This document shows positions 42,123 through 51,170 of a DNA stretch of 64,000 bases, piece by piece. The translations under genes were made by a program, and so were the position numbers. Below the pieces are notes generated by a model. It had not been told where the DNA came from. It saw nothing but the letters and a program-made list of their open reading frames with translations, and did not search any database. Position 1 is the stretch's first letter; every line of letters starts with the position of its first letter. The stretch comes from Saccharibacillus sp. CPCC 101409 (GTDB lineage Bacteria; Bacillota; Bacilli; Paenibacillales; Paenibacillaceae), in the NCBI RefSeq assembly GCF_030518235.1, contig NZ_JAULSA010000007.1, positions 186,001 through 250,000 on the forward strand, written 5' to 3'.

Positions 42123-44171
42123 ATGGCACGGTATTTTCAGGGAAGAGAAGTGGAGCTGCTCGCTCCGGCGGGGACGTTCGATATTTTTGAAACGGTGATT
42201 CGCTCCAACTGCGACGCGGTTTATTTCGGAGGACCGGGACTCAATATGCGCATGATGCGCAAAGGCTACAATTTCACCCGCGAGGATATTATCGAAGCGG
42301 TGAACGTCGCGCACGGTCTCGGCAAAAAAGCTTACGTCACCGTCAACAATATGCTGAGCGAAACGGACGTGGCGGAAGCGGGCGAGTATCTGGCGTTCCT
42401 GGACCGCTCCGGCGTCGACGCCATTATCGTGCAGGATCTGGCCGTGCCGTCGCTGCTGAGAGAACAGGGTCTTGCGCTGCCGGTGCACGCTTCCGTTATG
42501 CTGAACGTACATAACGTGGAAATGGTGCGGGCGCTCCAGGAATTCGGCGTGACCCGGGTCGTGACCTCGCGCGAAATGGATCTCAAAACGGCGCGCGTCA
42601 TCGAGGAGCAGACGGGGATCGAGATCGAATATTTCGTCCACGGCGATATGTGCTCGGTGCACGGCGCCAACTGCTACATCAGCTCGCAGCTGTTCGGCAT
42701 GAGCAGCAACCGGGGCAAATGCCTGAAGCCGTGCCGCTGGGATTACCGCATGAAAAAAGACGGTTACGTCTACAGCACGCCTTATCCGCTGGCCGCCAAA
42801 GACATGAACATGTACGAATACCTGCCGGAACTGATCGACGCGCACGTCACTTCGTTCAAGATCGAAGGCCGGATGCGCGACAAAGAATTCATGGCTTCGC
42901 TGGTGGACAGCTACGGCGACGCGATCGACCGCTATCTGGAAGACCCGCTGGCGTTTAACCGCACCCGGAATAGTGAAGAACTTCACAAGAATCGCAAACG
43001 CGATTTCTCCACCGCTTACGCTTTCGGCAAACCGGGACTGTCGAACATCAACTTCCGCTACGAAGGCACCGGCAAATTCTACAGCACGGGCAAAGTGTTC
43101 AGCACGCCGACGGCGGAGCGGGAAACGAGCGAAGCTGCGGTCAACGCGGTGCGCAGCATGCTGCGGGAAACGGCCGAAGCGAAAGCTTCCGCCGGCGAGG
43201 CGCAGACCTCTTCGCTTACCGCGCGCAAAACGGCTTCGCCGAAGCTCACGGTGCGAGTCAACAATATGGCGCAGGCCAGAGCGGCGCTGCAAACAGGCGT
43301 GGACGAGCTGTTCCTGTCGGGCGACGTGCTGCTGCCGGACCGCGCGTTCGGACGCCGCGATATCGACGAACTGGCCGAGATCAAAGGCGGCGCCCGCCTG
43401 GTCCTCGCCACGCCGCGCATGATGGACGAGATTCATTTCGAGCAGTACGATGCGTTCCTGTCCGCGGGCGTTCCCGGTCTGGACGGGCTGCTGGTGACGA
43501 ATATCGGCGCGGTGCGGCGTTTCAAGAAATTCGGGCTGCCGCTGATCGGCGACCTGTCGCTGAACCTGTACAACCACATGGCGGAAAATATGTACCGCGA
43601 GCTCGGCGTCGAGCGGCTGACGGCTTCGATCGAAGCGAATCTGCCGGACCTGTCCGCGCTGCTGCGCGAAACGAAAGGCGAGCTGGAACTGACCGTGCAC
43701 GGCACGCCGGTAGTCATGTACATGGAGCACGATCTGTACGAGAACACCGAAGTGTACGAATCGATCGGCGAAGAAAACAACCAATACGTCCCGAGCGACG
43801 TGCTCGTGCTGATGACCGACAAAGGCGAAAGCCCGGTCTACAAAGACGTATACGGACGCTGCCATCTGACGACCTCCAAAGAAATCTGCCTGCTGCCGGT
43901 CGTCGGCGAACTGGCCGGCGCAGGAATCACGCACTTCCGCGTCGAAGGTTCCACCTATACGCCGGAACGTCTGGCGCAGCTGCTGAGCGTGTACCGTTCG
44001 GCGCTGAACGAGCCGGAGCGCGCCGGCGAACTGGCCGCCGCGCTGGAACCGTCGTTCGCCGGCTTTACGCTCGGCGCGCTGTCGTTCCGCCGCGCCGACA
44101 AGAGCACGCCGGCCAACCTGCCGTCCGCGGTGGAAGCGGCGGAGCCGGAGCTTCAGGAAACGAAAGGGTGA
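42123..44171 (+). CDS. Peptidase U32 family protein (long form)
   Basis: 682 residues; AAGGGGGAAG precedes the ATG. The N-terminal TIM-barrel-like part begins VELLAPAGTFDIFE and carries the U32 signature YFVHGDMCSVHGANC, then NRGKCLKPCRW. The spaced cysteines resemble those that bind an iron-sulfur cluster in U32 relatives used in hydroxylation of RNA or ubiquinone. A C-terminal second half (about 370-660) is typical of the long bacterial form. Substrate unknown. It starts a run with an aminotransferase (5 nt gap) and UbiA (overlap), which hints at a shared pathway, perhaps quinone-linked; this is inference. Confidence 0.88.
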   Translation: MARYFQGREVELLAPAGTFDIFETVIRSNCDAVYFGGPGLNMRMMRKGYNFTREDIIEAVNVAHGLGKKAYVTVNNMLSETDVAEAGEYLAFLDRSGVDAIIVQDLAVPSLLREQGLALPVHASVMLNVHNVEMVRALQEFGVTRVVTSREMDLKTARVIEEQTGIEIEYFVHGDMCSVHGANCYISSQLFGMSSNRGKCLKPCRWDYRMKKDGYVYSTPYPLAAKDMNMYEYLPELIDAHVTSFKIEGRMRDKEFMASLVDSYGDAIDRYLEDPLAFNRTRNSEELHKNRKRDFSTAYAFGKPGLSNINFRYEGTGKFYSTGKVFSTPTAERETSEAAVNAVRSMLRETAEAKASAGEAQTSSLTARKTASPKLTVRVNNMAQARAALQTGVDELFLSGDVLLPDRAFGRRDIDELAEIKGGARLVLATPRMMDEIHFEQYDAFLSAGVPGLDGLLVTNIGAVRRFKKFGLPLIGDLSLNLYNHMAENMYRELGVERLTASIEANLPDLSALLRETKGELELTVHGTPVVMYMEHDLYENTEVYESIGEENNQYVPSDVLVLMTDKGESPVYKDVYGRCHLTTSKEICLLPVVGELAGAGITHFRVEGSTYTPERLAQLLSVYRSALNEPERAGELAAALEPSFAGFTLGALSFRRADKSTPANLPSAVEAAEPELQETKG

Positions 44172-44176
44172 TCGAC

Positions 44177-45628
44177 ATGAACACAGGCAATGGGCAAACT
44201 TCGGAGTCGGAATCGTTGAACTCCACGCTGGCGCAAAGCGCCGCGATGCAAGAAGGAGGACTGGGCGCCGGCGCCGCAGCCGGCGCGGCCGCTTCCGTCG
44301 GCATGAAACCGGACGAAGTGATCGCGGCGCGCAAAGCGCATTTCTTCCCGTGCACGCAGCACTTTTACCGCAATCCGCCGGTGCTCGTATCCGGCTTGAT
44401 GCAGCGGGTCACGGACGGCGAAGGCAAGCGCTACACCGATTTCTTCGCCGGCGTATCCGTTGTGGCCAGCGGCCACTGCAATCCGGCGATCGCCGAGGAG
44501 ACGGCGCGGCAGGTGCGCACGCTCCAGCATACGACGACCGTGTACCTGACGGAACCGTCGGCCAGGCTGGCGCGGCGCATGGCCGAGCTGCTGCCGGCTT
44601 ATCCGCGCGTTTTCTTCTGCAACAGCGGTTCGGAAGCGAACGAAGGCGCGCTCGTGCTGGCGCGCCGCCATACGAAGCGCAGAGGCTTTATCTCGCTGAC
44701 GGAATCGCTGCACGGCCGCACTTCGCTGACGATCAGCGTAACCGGGCTGAGCATGTGGCGCACCGATCCGTTCCCGGACAGCCATGTGTACTTTATCCCG
44801 CGGCCGTACGAATACGGCATGGACCCGGCCGAAGCGGCGGAGCGTTCGCTGAACGCGCTGGAAGACGTGCTGCGCGAAGCCGGCGACAATATCGCGGCCA
44901 TGATCGTCGAGCCGATCCAGGGCAACGGCGGCATGATCGTGATGCCGGACGGCTACCTGGCCCGGGCGAAGCGGCTGCTGGAGCAGTACGGCGTGCTCAT
45001 GATCGCCGACGAGATCCAGACCGGCTTCGGCCGGACGGGACGGCTGCTCGCCTCGGAGCAGCTCGGCGTGCAGGCCGATATCGTCACCATGGCCAAAGCG
45101 CTCGGCGGCGGCATCCCGATCGGCGCGTTCGCCGCGACCGAAGAAGTCGCCGCTTCGCTGAACAGCCCGTCGGCTTCGACGTTCGGCGGCAATCCGGTCT
45201 CGGCGGTAACGGCGCTGGCCGTGCTCGATTACATCGAGGCCAAGAACCTGCCGGAACGCGCGGCGCGTCTCGGCTCGGCGCTCAAGCTCGGCCTGGAGCG
45301 GCTGCGCGCGTTCTATCCGCGCATCCTGTCCGAAGTGCGCGGCCTCGGCCTGATGCTCGGCGCGGAGCTGCACGCGGACGATCCGGCGCTCGGCGCGGCC
45401 GTCGTCGACCGGGTGCTGGAAGAGATGAAAGACCGAGGCTTCCTGATCGGCAAGAACGGCGTGTCGCGCAACGTGCTGGCGTTCCAGCCGCCGCTTGTGA
45501 TCGAAGCTTCCGATATCGAAAGCATGCTGGAAGCGCTGGACGCGGTGCTGGGCGGCATCGAGCAGGAGCGGATTCAAGCCGAGTCTCCGTCCGGGCCGCG
45601 GCGGGCGGACGAAGGAGAGCGGCAATGA
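44177..45628 (+). CDS. Class III PLP-dependent aminotransferase
   Basis: 483 residues from MNTGNGQTSE; GAAAGGG precedes, and an upstream GTG overlaps it. A low-complexity N-terminus of about 40 residues (Gly/Ala) precedes the fold. Cofactor and catalytic motifs include CNSGSEANEGAL, DEIQTGFGRTG and the Schiff-base lysine in MAKALGGGIPIG. The layout is nearest to the alanine-glyoxylate/4-aminobutyrate (AGXT2-GabT) group. Amino donor and acceptor cannot be set from sequence. It is tightly placed between the U32 gene and ubiA, with a 3-nt stop/start overlap to the latter. Confidence 0.92.
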   Translation: MNTGNGQTSESESLNSTLAQSAAMQEGGLGAGAAAGAAASVGMKPDEVIAARKAHFFPCTQHFYRNPPVLVSGLMQRVTDGEGKRYTDFFAGVSVVASGHCNPAIAEETARQVRTLQHTTTVYLTEPSARLARRMAELLPAYPRVFFCNSGSEANEGALVLARRHTKRRGFISLTESLHGRTSLTISVTGLSMWRTDPFPDSHVYFIPRPYEYGMDPAEAAERSLNALEDVLREAGDNIAAMIVEPIQGNGGMIVMPDGYLARAKRLLEQYGVLMIADEIQTGFGRTGRLLASEQLGVQADIVTMAKALGGGIPIGAFAATEEVAASLNSPSASTFGGNPVSAVTALAVLDYIEAKNLPERAARLGSALKLGLERLRAFYPRILSEVRGLGLMLGAELHADDPALGAAVVDRVLEEMKDRGFLIGKNGVSRNVLAFQPPLVIEASDIESMLEALDAVLGGIEQERIQAESPSGPRRADEGERQ

Positions 45629-46497
45629 GTGCCGCTATCCGCAGCGCGCTGGTAAAAACGCGCGATTTCGGCGCGCTGGTCATGTTCTCGCATACGCTGT
45701 TTTCGCTGCCGTTCGCGATCATCTCGATCGTGTGGGCGGCCGGCGGCGCGCCTTCCTGGCGCGTGATCCTCTGGTCGCTGATCGCGCTGATCGCCGCCCG
45801 CAACGGCGCGAACGCCTTCAACCGCCTGGCGGACCGCGAGTTCGACGCCGCCAATCCGCGCACCGCGCACCGGCATCTGCCGCAGAAACTGCTCGGCGTG
45901 CGCGAGGTGTGGGTGTTCGTGATCGTCAACTACGCGATCTTTATCGTCGCGGCCGGCATGCTCAACATGCTGTGCCTGATCCTGTCGCCGGTGGCGATCT
46001 TCCTGATCTCGTCGTACTCTTACACCAAACGCTTTACCTGGCTGAGCCATCTGTACCTGGGCTTTACGATCGCGTCCGCGCCGATCGGAGCCTGGTTCGC
46101 CGTCACGGGATCGTTTGCGTTCACGCCGTTCGTGCTCGGCACGATCGTGATGCTGTGGATCGGCGGTTTCGATATTCTGTACGGCACGCAGGATATCGAT
46201 TTCGACCGCAAACAGGGGCTTTACTCGATCCCGAGCGCGTTCGGCCTCAAGCCGGCGCTGTACATTTCGCGTTTTCTGCATACCGTGATGGTCCTGCTGC
46301 TGCTGTTCCTGTTCTTTTTCCGCGGCCTCGGCTGGATCTACCTGGCGGGCATCGTCATCGCGGCGTTCCTGCTCCTGCTGGAGCACGGCATCGTGAAGCC
46401 GCACAACCGCCGCCTGATGCAGATCGCTTCGTACAACCTGAACCAGGTCGTCAGTATGCTGATTCTATCGTTTACGATGCTGGATTATTTTTTGTAA
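45625..46497 (+). CDS. UbiA-family polyprenyltransferase (quinone biosynthesis)
   Basis: 290 residues, about eight membrane helices; ATGA overlaps the previous stop, after AAGGAGA. The two Asp-rich metal sites are NAFNRLADREFD and YGTQDIDFDRKQG; both are intact and bind Mg-prenyl diphosphate. The second site is typical of the UbiA/MqnP subgroup rather than of classical MenA. The enzyme joins a polyprenyl chain to an aromatic ring precursor of a quinone in the membrane. A polyprenyl diphosphate synthase lies 3 kb away. In Listeria a UbiA-type enzyme (DmkA) makes the quinone used in extracellular electron transfer; a like role here is inferred. Confidence 0.88.
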   Translation: MSAAIRSALVKTRDFGALVMFSHTLFSLPFAIISIVWAAGGAPSWRVILWSLIALIAARNGANAFNRLADREFDAANPRTAHRHLPQKLLGVREVWVFVIVNYAIFIVAAGMLNMLCLILSPVAIFLISSYSYTKRFTWLSHLYLGFTIASAPIGAWFAVTGSFAFTPFVLGTIVMLWIGGFDILYGTQDIDFDRKQGLYSIPSAFGLKPALYISRFLHTVMVLLLLFLFFFRGLGWIYLAGIVIAAFLLLLEHGIVKPHNRRLMQIASYNLNQVVSMLILSFTMLDYFL

Positions 46498-46554
46498 AAA
46501 GACGCAGAGGCGTGCCGCGGGAAGCGAATCTTCGGCGCGCCGGATAAAAAGCGG

Positions 46555-46584
46555 ACTCCGTACCGGATGGGTACGGAGTTTTTG
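46555..46584 (+). terminator. Terminator after UbiA gene
   Basis: ACTCCGTACC (46555-46564) pairs with GGTACGGAGT (46570-46579), followed by five T. Confidence 0.85.
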
Positions 46585-46749
46585 TGCGCAGAAATCGTTT
46601 GGTGATTAGAAAGTTACAGGAAATGGGTTAAAGTGGATAACGACTTATTATTCTATTTATATTTTTGTCCGAAAAATAACGTTGGCGGACCGGAGGCGGC
46701 TTAGAAACGGCGCGCTGTCGGCCGGCTGCCGGAGGGAGGTCTGTGAACC

Positions 46750-47667
46750 ATGCGCTTTGTCCGTGCCGAGCGTTCCGCGGGATATTCGCCGTATTCGCTT
46801 ATTCAGCGGATTGGCCTGCTGGCTTTTTTCCCTCTGCCGGTGCTGGCTTTTATGTTCGTGACGAACGCAGGTTGGGTGTATCGCAAGCTTACCGACCCGA
46901 TGGCTTCGGACGTCTGGGATCGGCTGCTGCAAACGCCCGCCATGAACCTGGTCTTGATGATCCAGGGGCTGCTGCTGATTGCGGCGGCGCTGGCGGGAGT
47001 GCGCAGGCCGCCGCGGTTCGTCGCGGTATATATGCTGATCCTGCTGACGCTTTGGGGCGCTTATCTGCTGCTGGACGACATTAATATCGCATTCTGGAGA
47101 TACGCTGCGGATTCTTTGGTCATGTCGGCGCTGCTGGCCTATCCGGCGTTTACGGCTTGGGCCGCTGCAATACTGCTTGCTTTGCTGCTGTGGAAACTGC
47201 GGGAAGTGCCGGCGGAATCGGACAAGTCTGCGCTGGTTTGGCTAAAAAGCATGCACGTCGTCGTTCTGCTGACGATGCTGCTGTGCGCGGCGGGACTGGT
47301 TTTTCTCGATCGGGAGGAGACGCAGCGGATGCTGCAAAATACGGACTGGTCGGATATCGGCATAAAGCTGCATAGGCTGCTGATCGGAAGCGCGCTTGCC
47401 GAACCGCTGCTGCTCGCCGCGTTTGCGCTGAGCGGCGGCGGACGCAGAACCTTTCGGGTTGTGCTGGCGGAAGCGGCGGCGATGATCGCCGCGCTGCTTC
47501 TGTCGCGATATGCGGGAAGCGACGCGCTGCGCAGCCGGCTGCTCGAAGGCTCGGCGGAATCGCATACGCTGGCCGGCCTGTGCGCCGCTGCCGTTCCGCT
47601 GTCGCTGCTGTTTGCGATTTATATCGCGTTTGCGCCGCGAAAGAATAGCTGGGACGAAAAGGGATGA
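46750..47667 (+). CDS. Hypothetical polytopic membrane protein
   Basis: 305 residues; ATG follows GGAGGGAGG at 10-12 nt. Seven or eight hydrophobic segments are visible, beginning GLLAFFPLPVLAFMFV and including MHVVVLLTMLLCAAGLVFL and a final AVPLSLLFAIYIAFA. A charged loop (about 190-215, DREETQRMLQNTDWSD) lies between the fifth and sixth. I do not recognise the family and see no motif. It stands alone between two terminated units and is convergent with the UPF0303 gene. Confidence 0.65.
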   Translation: MRFVRAERSAGYSPYSLIQRIGLLAFFPLPVLAFMFVTNAGWVYRKLTDPMASDVWDRLLQTPAMNLVLMIQGLLLIAAALAGVRRPPRFVAVYMLILLTLWGAYLLLDDINIAFWRYAADSLVMSALLAYPAFTAWAAAILLALLLWKLREVPAESDKSALVWLKSMHVVVLLTMLLCAAGLVFLDREETQRMLQNTDWSDIGIKLHRLLIGSALAEPLLLAAFALSGGGRRTFRVVLAEAAAMIAALLLSRYAGSDALRSRLLEGSAESHTLAGLCAAAVPLSLLFAIYIAFAPRKNSWDEKG

Positions 47668-47689
47668 GCGATAGACGGAGGGAAGTCGC

Positions 47690-47873
47690 GACGTTTCAGA
47701 GGTACTTATTTTCGCGATAAAAAGGCTGTAAAACGAAAAATGCTGCGGAGGCGCATCGTTTTCTTCCGGGTTCCGCTCAAGGGCGGCGATTGGGAAGGAA
47801 ATGATGTATCCTCGCAACATTTTTGATAAACCGGGTTGATAAGCACGAAAATGATGCGCTTATGCAACAATTT
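47690..47873. repeat. Four-unit dyad element, family A copy 3
   Basis: Units start at about 47688 (degenerate), 47735, 47799 and 47848. The last two are reverse orientation (ATGATG...GCAACA). Spacing is about 47, 64, 49. It lies between convergent genes. Confidence 0.7.
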
Positions 47874-47974
47874 CGATGAGGCGCCTGGAGAGAAGGCGTA
47901 AAGGCGGCGCAAAGCGGACAGGCAGCAGGGAGATACCGGTAGCCTGTCCGCCAGCGGAAACCGATCGCGTCCGC

Positions 47975-48457
47975 TCAGTCCTGCGGCTCCGACAGAAAAC
48001 GGCGGATCCCGGCGGTGACGAGATCGTGATCTTCCTGGTCCGGCAGGCCGGATACGGTGATCGTGCCGATCTGTCCTTCTCCGGCAACGATCAGCGGAAA
48101 AGCGCCGCCGGCCAGTACATAATCGCCGCCGCTGAGGCCGTAGTCGGTTTCCAGCGTTTTGTTTTCGCCGCGCAGCAGCAGGGCGGTATGCCAGGAGCTT
48201 TTGGCGAAGCGGCCTACCGTATTGTTTTTGCGGCGAATCCAATCTTCGTTCTCGGGATAAGTGCCTTCCATCGCATGCAGAAACAGACGGTGTCCGGCGC
48301 GCGTGATATCGACGGTGACGGCTTTGCCGCTGCGGCGGGCTTCGTCGATCAGCGCCACGCCGAGCGCAAGCGCCGTATCCGCGTCGAAAGCGGGAAAGCG
48401 CAGTTCTTCTTCTTCGTTTTTCATTTGCAGCAGACGTGCTTCGTCGGTCATGGTCAT
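47975..48457 (-). CDS. UPF0303 / heme-degrading-domain-like protein
   Basis: 160 residues. The start is uncertain: AAGGAG is 13-14 nt before the first ATG, and a second ATG lies two codons on. LRFPAFDADTALALGVALIDEARR and GGDYVLAGGAFPLIV match the UPF0303 (YBR137W/HbpS-like) family of about 155-165 residues, whose fold resembles heme-binding GlcG/HbpS proteins. Function is not settled; binding of a small redox ligand is plausible from the fold. The gene stands alone next to repeat-rich DNA. Confidence 0.85.
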   Translation of the reverse strand: MTMTDEARLLQMKNEEEELRFPAFDADTALALGVALIDEARRSGKAVTVDITRAGHRLFLHAMEGTYPENEDWIRRKNNTVGRFAKSSWHTALLLRGENKTLETDYGLSGGDYVLAGGAFPLIVAGEGQIGTITVSGLPDQEDHDLVTAGIRRFLSEPQD

Positions 48458-48529
48458 CGTTAATCGTATGGCTCCTTCATTGTTGGCTGATTGAGGGGTT
48501 GGGCTGGGGGTGATGGAGTTAATTCGACG

Positions 48530-48614
48530 GGGGACTCGCTATTTCCTTTTGTCTCTCCGGGTTGTTTTCCTTCGGAAAGCCAAAAGTCGTTCCAAAAGCA
48601 AATAGCGAGTCCGG
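48530..48614. repeat. Long inverted repeat
   Basis: GACTCGCTATTT (48533-48544) faces its exact complement (48600-48611), extended by G runs outside and CCTTTTG/CAAAAG inside. It sits next to the 39-bp tandem repeat. Confidence 0.7.
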
Positions 48615-48629
48615 GGGTGTGGGGGAGAG

Positions 48630-48770
48630 GGCTCGCTCCTGGCGGAGCATCGCCGGTGTGGAGGGAGGGGCTCGCTCCTGGCGGAGCATCGCCGGTGTGG
48701 AGGGAGAGGCTCGCTCCTGGCGGAGCATCGCGCTGGTGTGGAGGAGGGCTCGCTCTTGGCGGAGCATCGC
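48630..48770. repeat. 39-bp tandem repeat, four copies
   Basis: Copies start at 48630, 48670, 48709 and 48748, each with GCTCGCTCCTGGCGGAGC, itself a small hairpin. The period is 13 codons, so open frames persist on both strands, but none has a convincing ribosome site. A related hairpin follows at 48777-48800. Confidence 0.8.
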
Positions 48771-48804
48771 TTAAAGCGCCGGCTCCTGCGGAGCGGCGCA
48801 AAAA

Positions 48805-48827
48805 GACCGGCGAAGTTATCGCCGGTC
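48805..48827. repeat. CCGGCGA hairpin, copy 1
   Basis: Core CCGGCGA-AGTTA-TCGCCGG with outer GA/TC pairs. The same core and loop recur at 49151 and 49542. Confidence 0.7.
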
Positions 48828-48931
48828 GGATTGTCGAGAAACGATTGGATGTAAACCTAATTTAGGCGGGTTCAATTGGAAGGAAAGGTCGGGAAAGGGC
48901 TGAACAAATAAAGCCAGCGGCAAGAAGAATC

Positions 48932-49120
48932 CAAATAGCTGCGTATAGGCCCTTATTCCGGCTTTATCTTACGTTTTCGAGCAAATAACTGCACTCATAC
49001 ATCTATTTCGAGCTTTTGCGCTTCGATTCGGTCTTTGGTCTCCGAATAGCTGCACCTGCGTCGCTATTTGGAGAAATCGAAGGATTTCGCCCCAAATAAG
49101 TGTACCTGTGCCGCTATTTT
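48932..49120. repeat. Four-unit dyad element, family B copy 2
   Basis: Units start at 48932, 48982, 49044 and 49092 (50, 62, 48). The whole element, spacers included, is an inverted homologue of the copy at 37677-37865. Confidence 0.8.
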
Positions 49121-49150
49121 CTGTTTGGAACCATACCCGGCTTTCTCAAC

Positions 49151-49183
49151 AGCCTGACCGGCGAAGTTATCGCCGGTCAGGCT
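49151..49183. repeat. CCGGCGA hairpin, copy 2 (long arms)
   Basis: A 14-bp stem, AGCCTGACCGGCGA and its complement around AGTTA. It abuts the flank of the family B element. Confidence 0.75.
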
Positions 49184-49240
49184 CATTCGCATATATGCAG
49201 GCAGTGGAAAAAATCGGTTGACGGATCGGAAGTCCAACAG

Positions 49241-49429
49241 AAAATAGCATCCTGTATACACTTATTTTCTCCGGATTCCAGCTTTTCTTGCAAATAACGT
49301 CGTGTATACATTTATTTCGTTGGTTTTTGGACCGGGGCCGACGTTTTTCCGGAAATAAGTGTACCGGTGCGCTTATTTTAAAATCGGGCGCCTTTCTGCT
49401 TCAAATAGTTGTACCTGTGCCGTTATTTT
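49241..49429. repeat. Four-unit dyad element, family B copy 3
   Basis: Units start at 49241, 49291, 49352 and 49402 (50, 61, 50), forward, forward, reverse, reverse. It lies about 120 nt from copy 2. Confidence 0.8.
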
Positions 49430-49541
49430 GGTTTCTCGTTTGCGGCAGGCTTGTATTGGGCGTTCTCCGGAACAATCTCCATTCTCTCAATCGAACAAGC
49501 CTCTCCACGAAACGCGCAGCAAAAACATTCTCAACGAAACA

Positions 49542-49567
49542 AGGCCGGCGAAGTTATCGCCGGCCCT
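49542..49567 (-). terminator. CCGGCGA hairpin, copy 3, terminator of hepT
   Basis: AGGCCGGCGA pairs with its complement around AGTTA, directly after the hepT stop; minus-strand reading continues with TTGTTT. Confidence 0.65.
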
Positions 49568-49570
49568 GCT

Positions 49571-50551
49571 TTAATATTTCCGCCCGCCGAAGTAATCGGC
49601 GAGCGATAAGAGGTCCGCGTGGGCGGGGTGGCCGCCCAGCGAAAGGGCGATGCGGCGCGCGAGTTCGAGTTCGGCGCGGCAGAATTCTTCGGCGCGGCGG
49701 AGAGCGCCGCTCGCGCGGATCGCGTCCAGCAGCGGCCGGATGTCTTCCGGCCGCGTATGCGGGCCCACCGCGCGGATCTCGGCGGCCAGCGCCGGGTCTT
49801 CAAGGGCGTACAGCACGGGCAGCGTGACCTGCCCGCCGAGCAGGTCGCTGCCGGCCGGCTTGCCGAGCTGCTGCTCGGAAGCGGTGAAGTCCAGCAGATC
49901 GTCCCGGATCTGGAACGAGAGGCCGAGGTGCTCGCCGAACGCGTACAGGCTGCGGCACAGGTCTTCGTCGGCGCCGGCGGCGCGGGCGCCGAATTCGAGC
50001 GAAACGGCCATCAGATGGGCCGTTTTGTGCTTGGACTTGAGCAGGTAATCGTCCAGGCTGAGCGAATAGTCGTATGCGTGTTCGAGCTGTTCGTACTCGC
50101 CGAGGCACAGCTCGGCGGTGGCTACGGCCGTAAAGCTTTCCCGGCCGCCGCCCGCCTGCTCGTCGGCCTGCGACAGCAGTTCGACGACGCGGGCGGACAT
50201 GTAGTTGCCTACGTATACGGCTTTGGCCGGACCGATCAGCGTATGCAGCGAAGGTTCGCCGCGGCGCAGGGGAGAACGGTCGATCAGGTCGTCGTGGATC
50301 AGCGAAGCGGTGTGGATGAACTCCGCGGCGGCGGCAAGCTGGACGATGCGGTTATCGTCGGCCCGCGGCCCGAAGCGGCTGCCGACGATGACCAGCATCG
50401 GCCGCAGCCGTTTGCCGCCGGCTTCGATCGTTTGCAGCAGCGAACGCTCCAGTTCGGAGTTCGGCGGCACGTCGTTGTCGTACTTGACGATGCGCTTCAT
50501 TTCGCGTTCCACCCGCCGCAGGTCGATTCCCAGCGTTTTGTGCAGTTCCAT
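49571..50551 (-). CDS. Polyprenyl diphosphate synthase, HepT/DmkB-like
   Basis: 326 residues from MELHKTLGIDL, after AAGGGG; the longer frame is a shadow of the upstream gene. The first Asp-rich motif is LIHDDLIDRSPLRRG and the second QIRDDLLDF, both intact, with GGKRLRP for diphosphate binding. The enzyme lengthens prenyl diphosphates to the long side chain of menaquinone-type quinones. The start lies 2 nt after the preceding stop, so it is coupled to the HepS-like gene. In Listeria a synthase of this type (DmkB) belongs to the extracellular electron transfer locus; here ndh2 and pplA lie just upstream. Confidence 0.9.
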   Translation of the reverse strand: MELHKTLGIDLRRVEREMKRIVKYDNDVPPNSELERSLLQTIEAGGKRLRPMLVIVGSRFGPRADDNRIVQLAAAAEFIHTASLIHDDLIDRSPLRRGEPSLHTLIGPAKAVYVGNYMSARVVELLSQADEQAGGGRESFTAVATAELCLGEYEQLEHAYDYSLSLDDYLLKSKHKTAHLMAVSLEFGARAAGADEDLCRSLYAFGEHLGLSFQIRDDLLDFTASEQQLGKPAGSDLLGGQVTLPVLYALEDPALAAEIRAVGPHTRPEDIRPLLDAIRASGALRRAEEFCRAELELARRIALSLGGHPAHADLLSLADYFGGRKY

Positions 50552-50553
50552 GG

Positions 50554-50985
50554 CTATGCCCCTTCCCGCAGATCCGCAAGCACCTGCTCGAACACGGGCA
50601 GCAGCCGGATTTCTCCGGTCCGGCCGAGCGCGCGGGCGATCTGGATCTTTTTGACGAACGGGGACATGGCTTTGAGCAGCGGTTCTTCTTTGCATTTGAG
50701 CGTATATTGGATGTACAGGCTGTATAAATAATCGCCGTCCAGGATGCGGCGGGTCAGATCCGCGTCTTCGAGCGCAAGCGGAGCGGCATGCCGTTCCAGA
50801 GCGGAGGAGAGCAGGATATAGACGGCCAGCAGCCGTGAACGCCGGAGCGGTTCGATGCCGCGGCGTTCAAAGGCGGAGAGAGCCTCGTCCAGCACGGCAC
50901 GCTCCGGATTCAGCCGGATTCGCGTGACCGGATCGATCTCGGCCTCCAGGCGTTCCAGTGCTTCCCGGATAAAGTTGTCGTTCAT
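50554..50985 (-). CDS. Small HepS-like partner of the polyprenyl synthase
   Basis: 143 residues from MNDNFIREAL, preceded by AAGGGG. All helical. The region LDGDYLYSLYIQYTLKCKEE resembles the GDYLY region of heptaprenyl diphosphate synthase component I (HepS), which has no active site and partners HepT. The protein is much shorter than Bacillus HepS (about 250). Close coupling to hepT supports a subunit role; otherwise the function is unknown. A promoter lies about 80 nt upstream. Confidence 0.6.
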   Translation of the reverse strand: MNDNFIREALERLEAEIDPVTRIRLNPERAVLDEALSAFERRGIEPLRRSRLLAVYILLSSALERHAAPLALEDADLTRRILDGDYLYSLYIQYTLKCKEEPLLKAMSPFVKKIQIARALGRTGEIRLLPVFEQVLADLREGA

Positions 50986-51065
50986 TGAGGCACCCCTTGA
51001 CGGACTGACGAAATACCGAATCGGCGTGTGTGGCTTATATACCGTGTTCACTTGGATTCCTCCAC

Positions 51066-51094
51066 ATTATGAAACAATTTCGTTGATTATGCAA
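51066..51094 (-). promoter_or_regulatory. Promoter of hepS-like/hepT unit
   Basis: -35 TTGCAT (51089-51094), 17-nt spacer, -10 CATAAT (51066-51071) on the minus strand, just after the ndh2 terminator. Confidence 0.55.
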
Positions 51095-51105
51095 AATTGC
51101 AGAAT

Positions 51106-51150
51106 AGAAAAAGCGGGGCCATGTGCGTTTTTAGCTGCACATGACCCCGC
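51106..51150 (-). terminator. Terminator of ndh2
   Basis: Arms of about 15 bp (GCGGGG.CATGTGC and complement) with a T run after the stem on the minus strand. Confidence 0.8.
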
Positions 51151-51170
51151 CCAAAACGCAAAGTCGGCCG

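Noticed and set aside
48562-48774. Small frame reading through the 39-bp repeats (repeats of RSWRSIA)
   Set aside because: Open only because the period is a multiple of three; both strands stay open and neither has a ribosome site.
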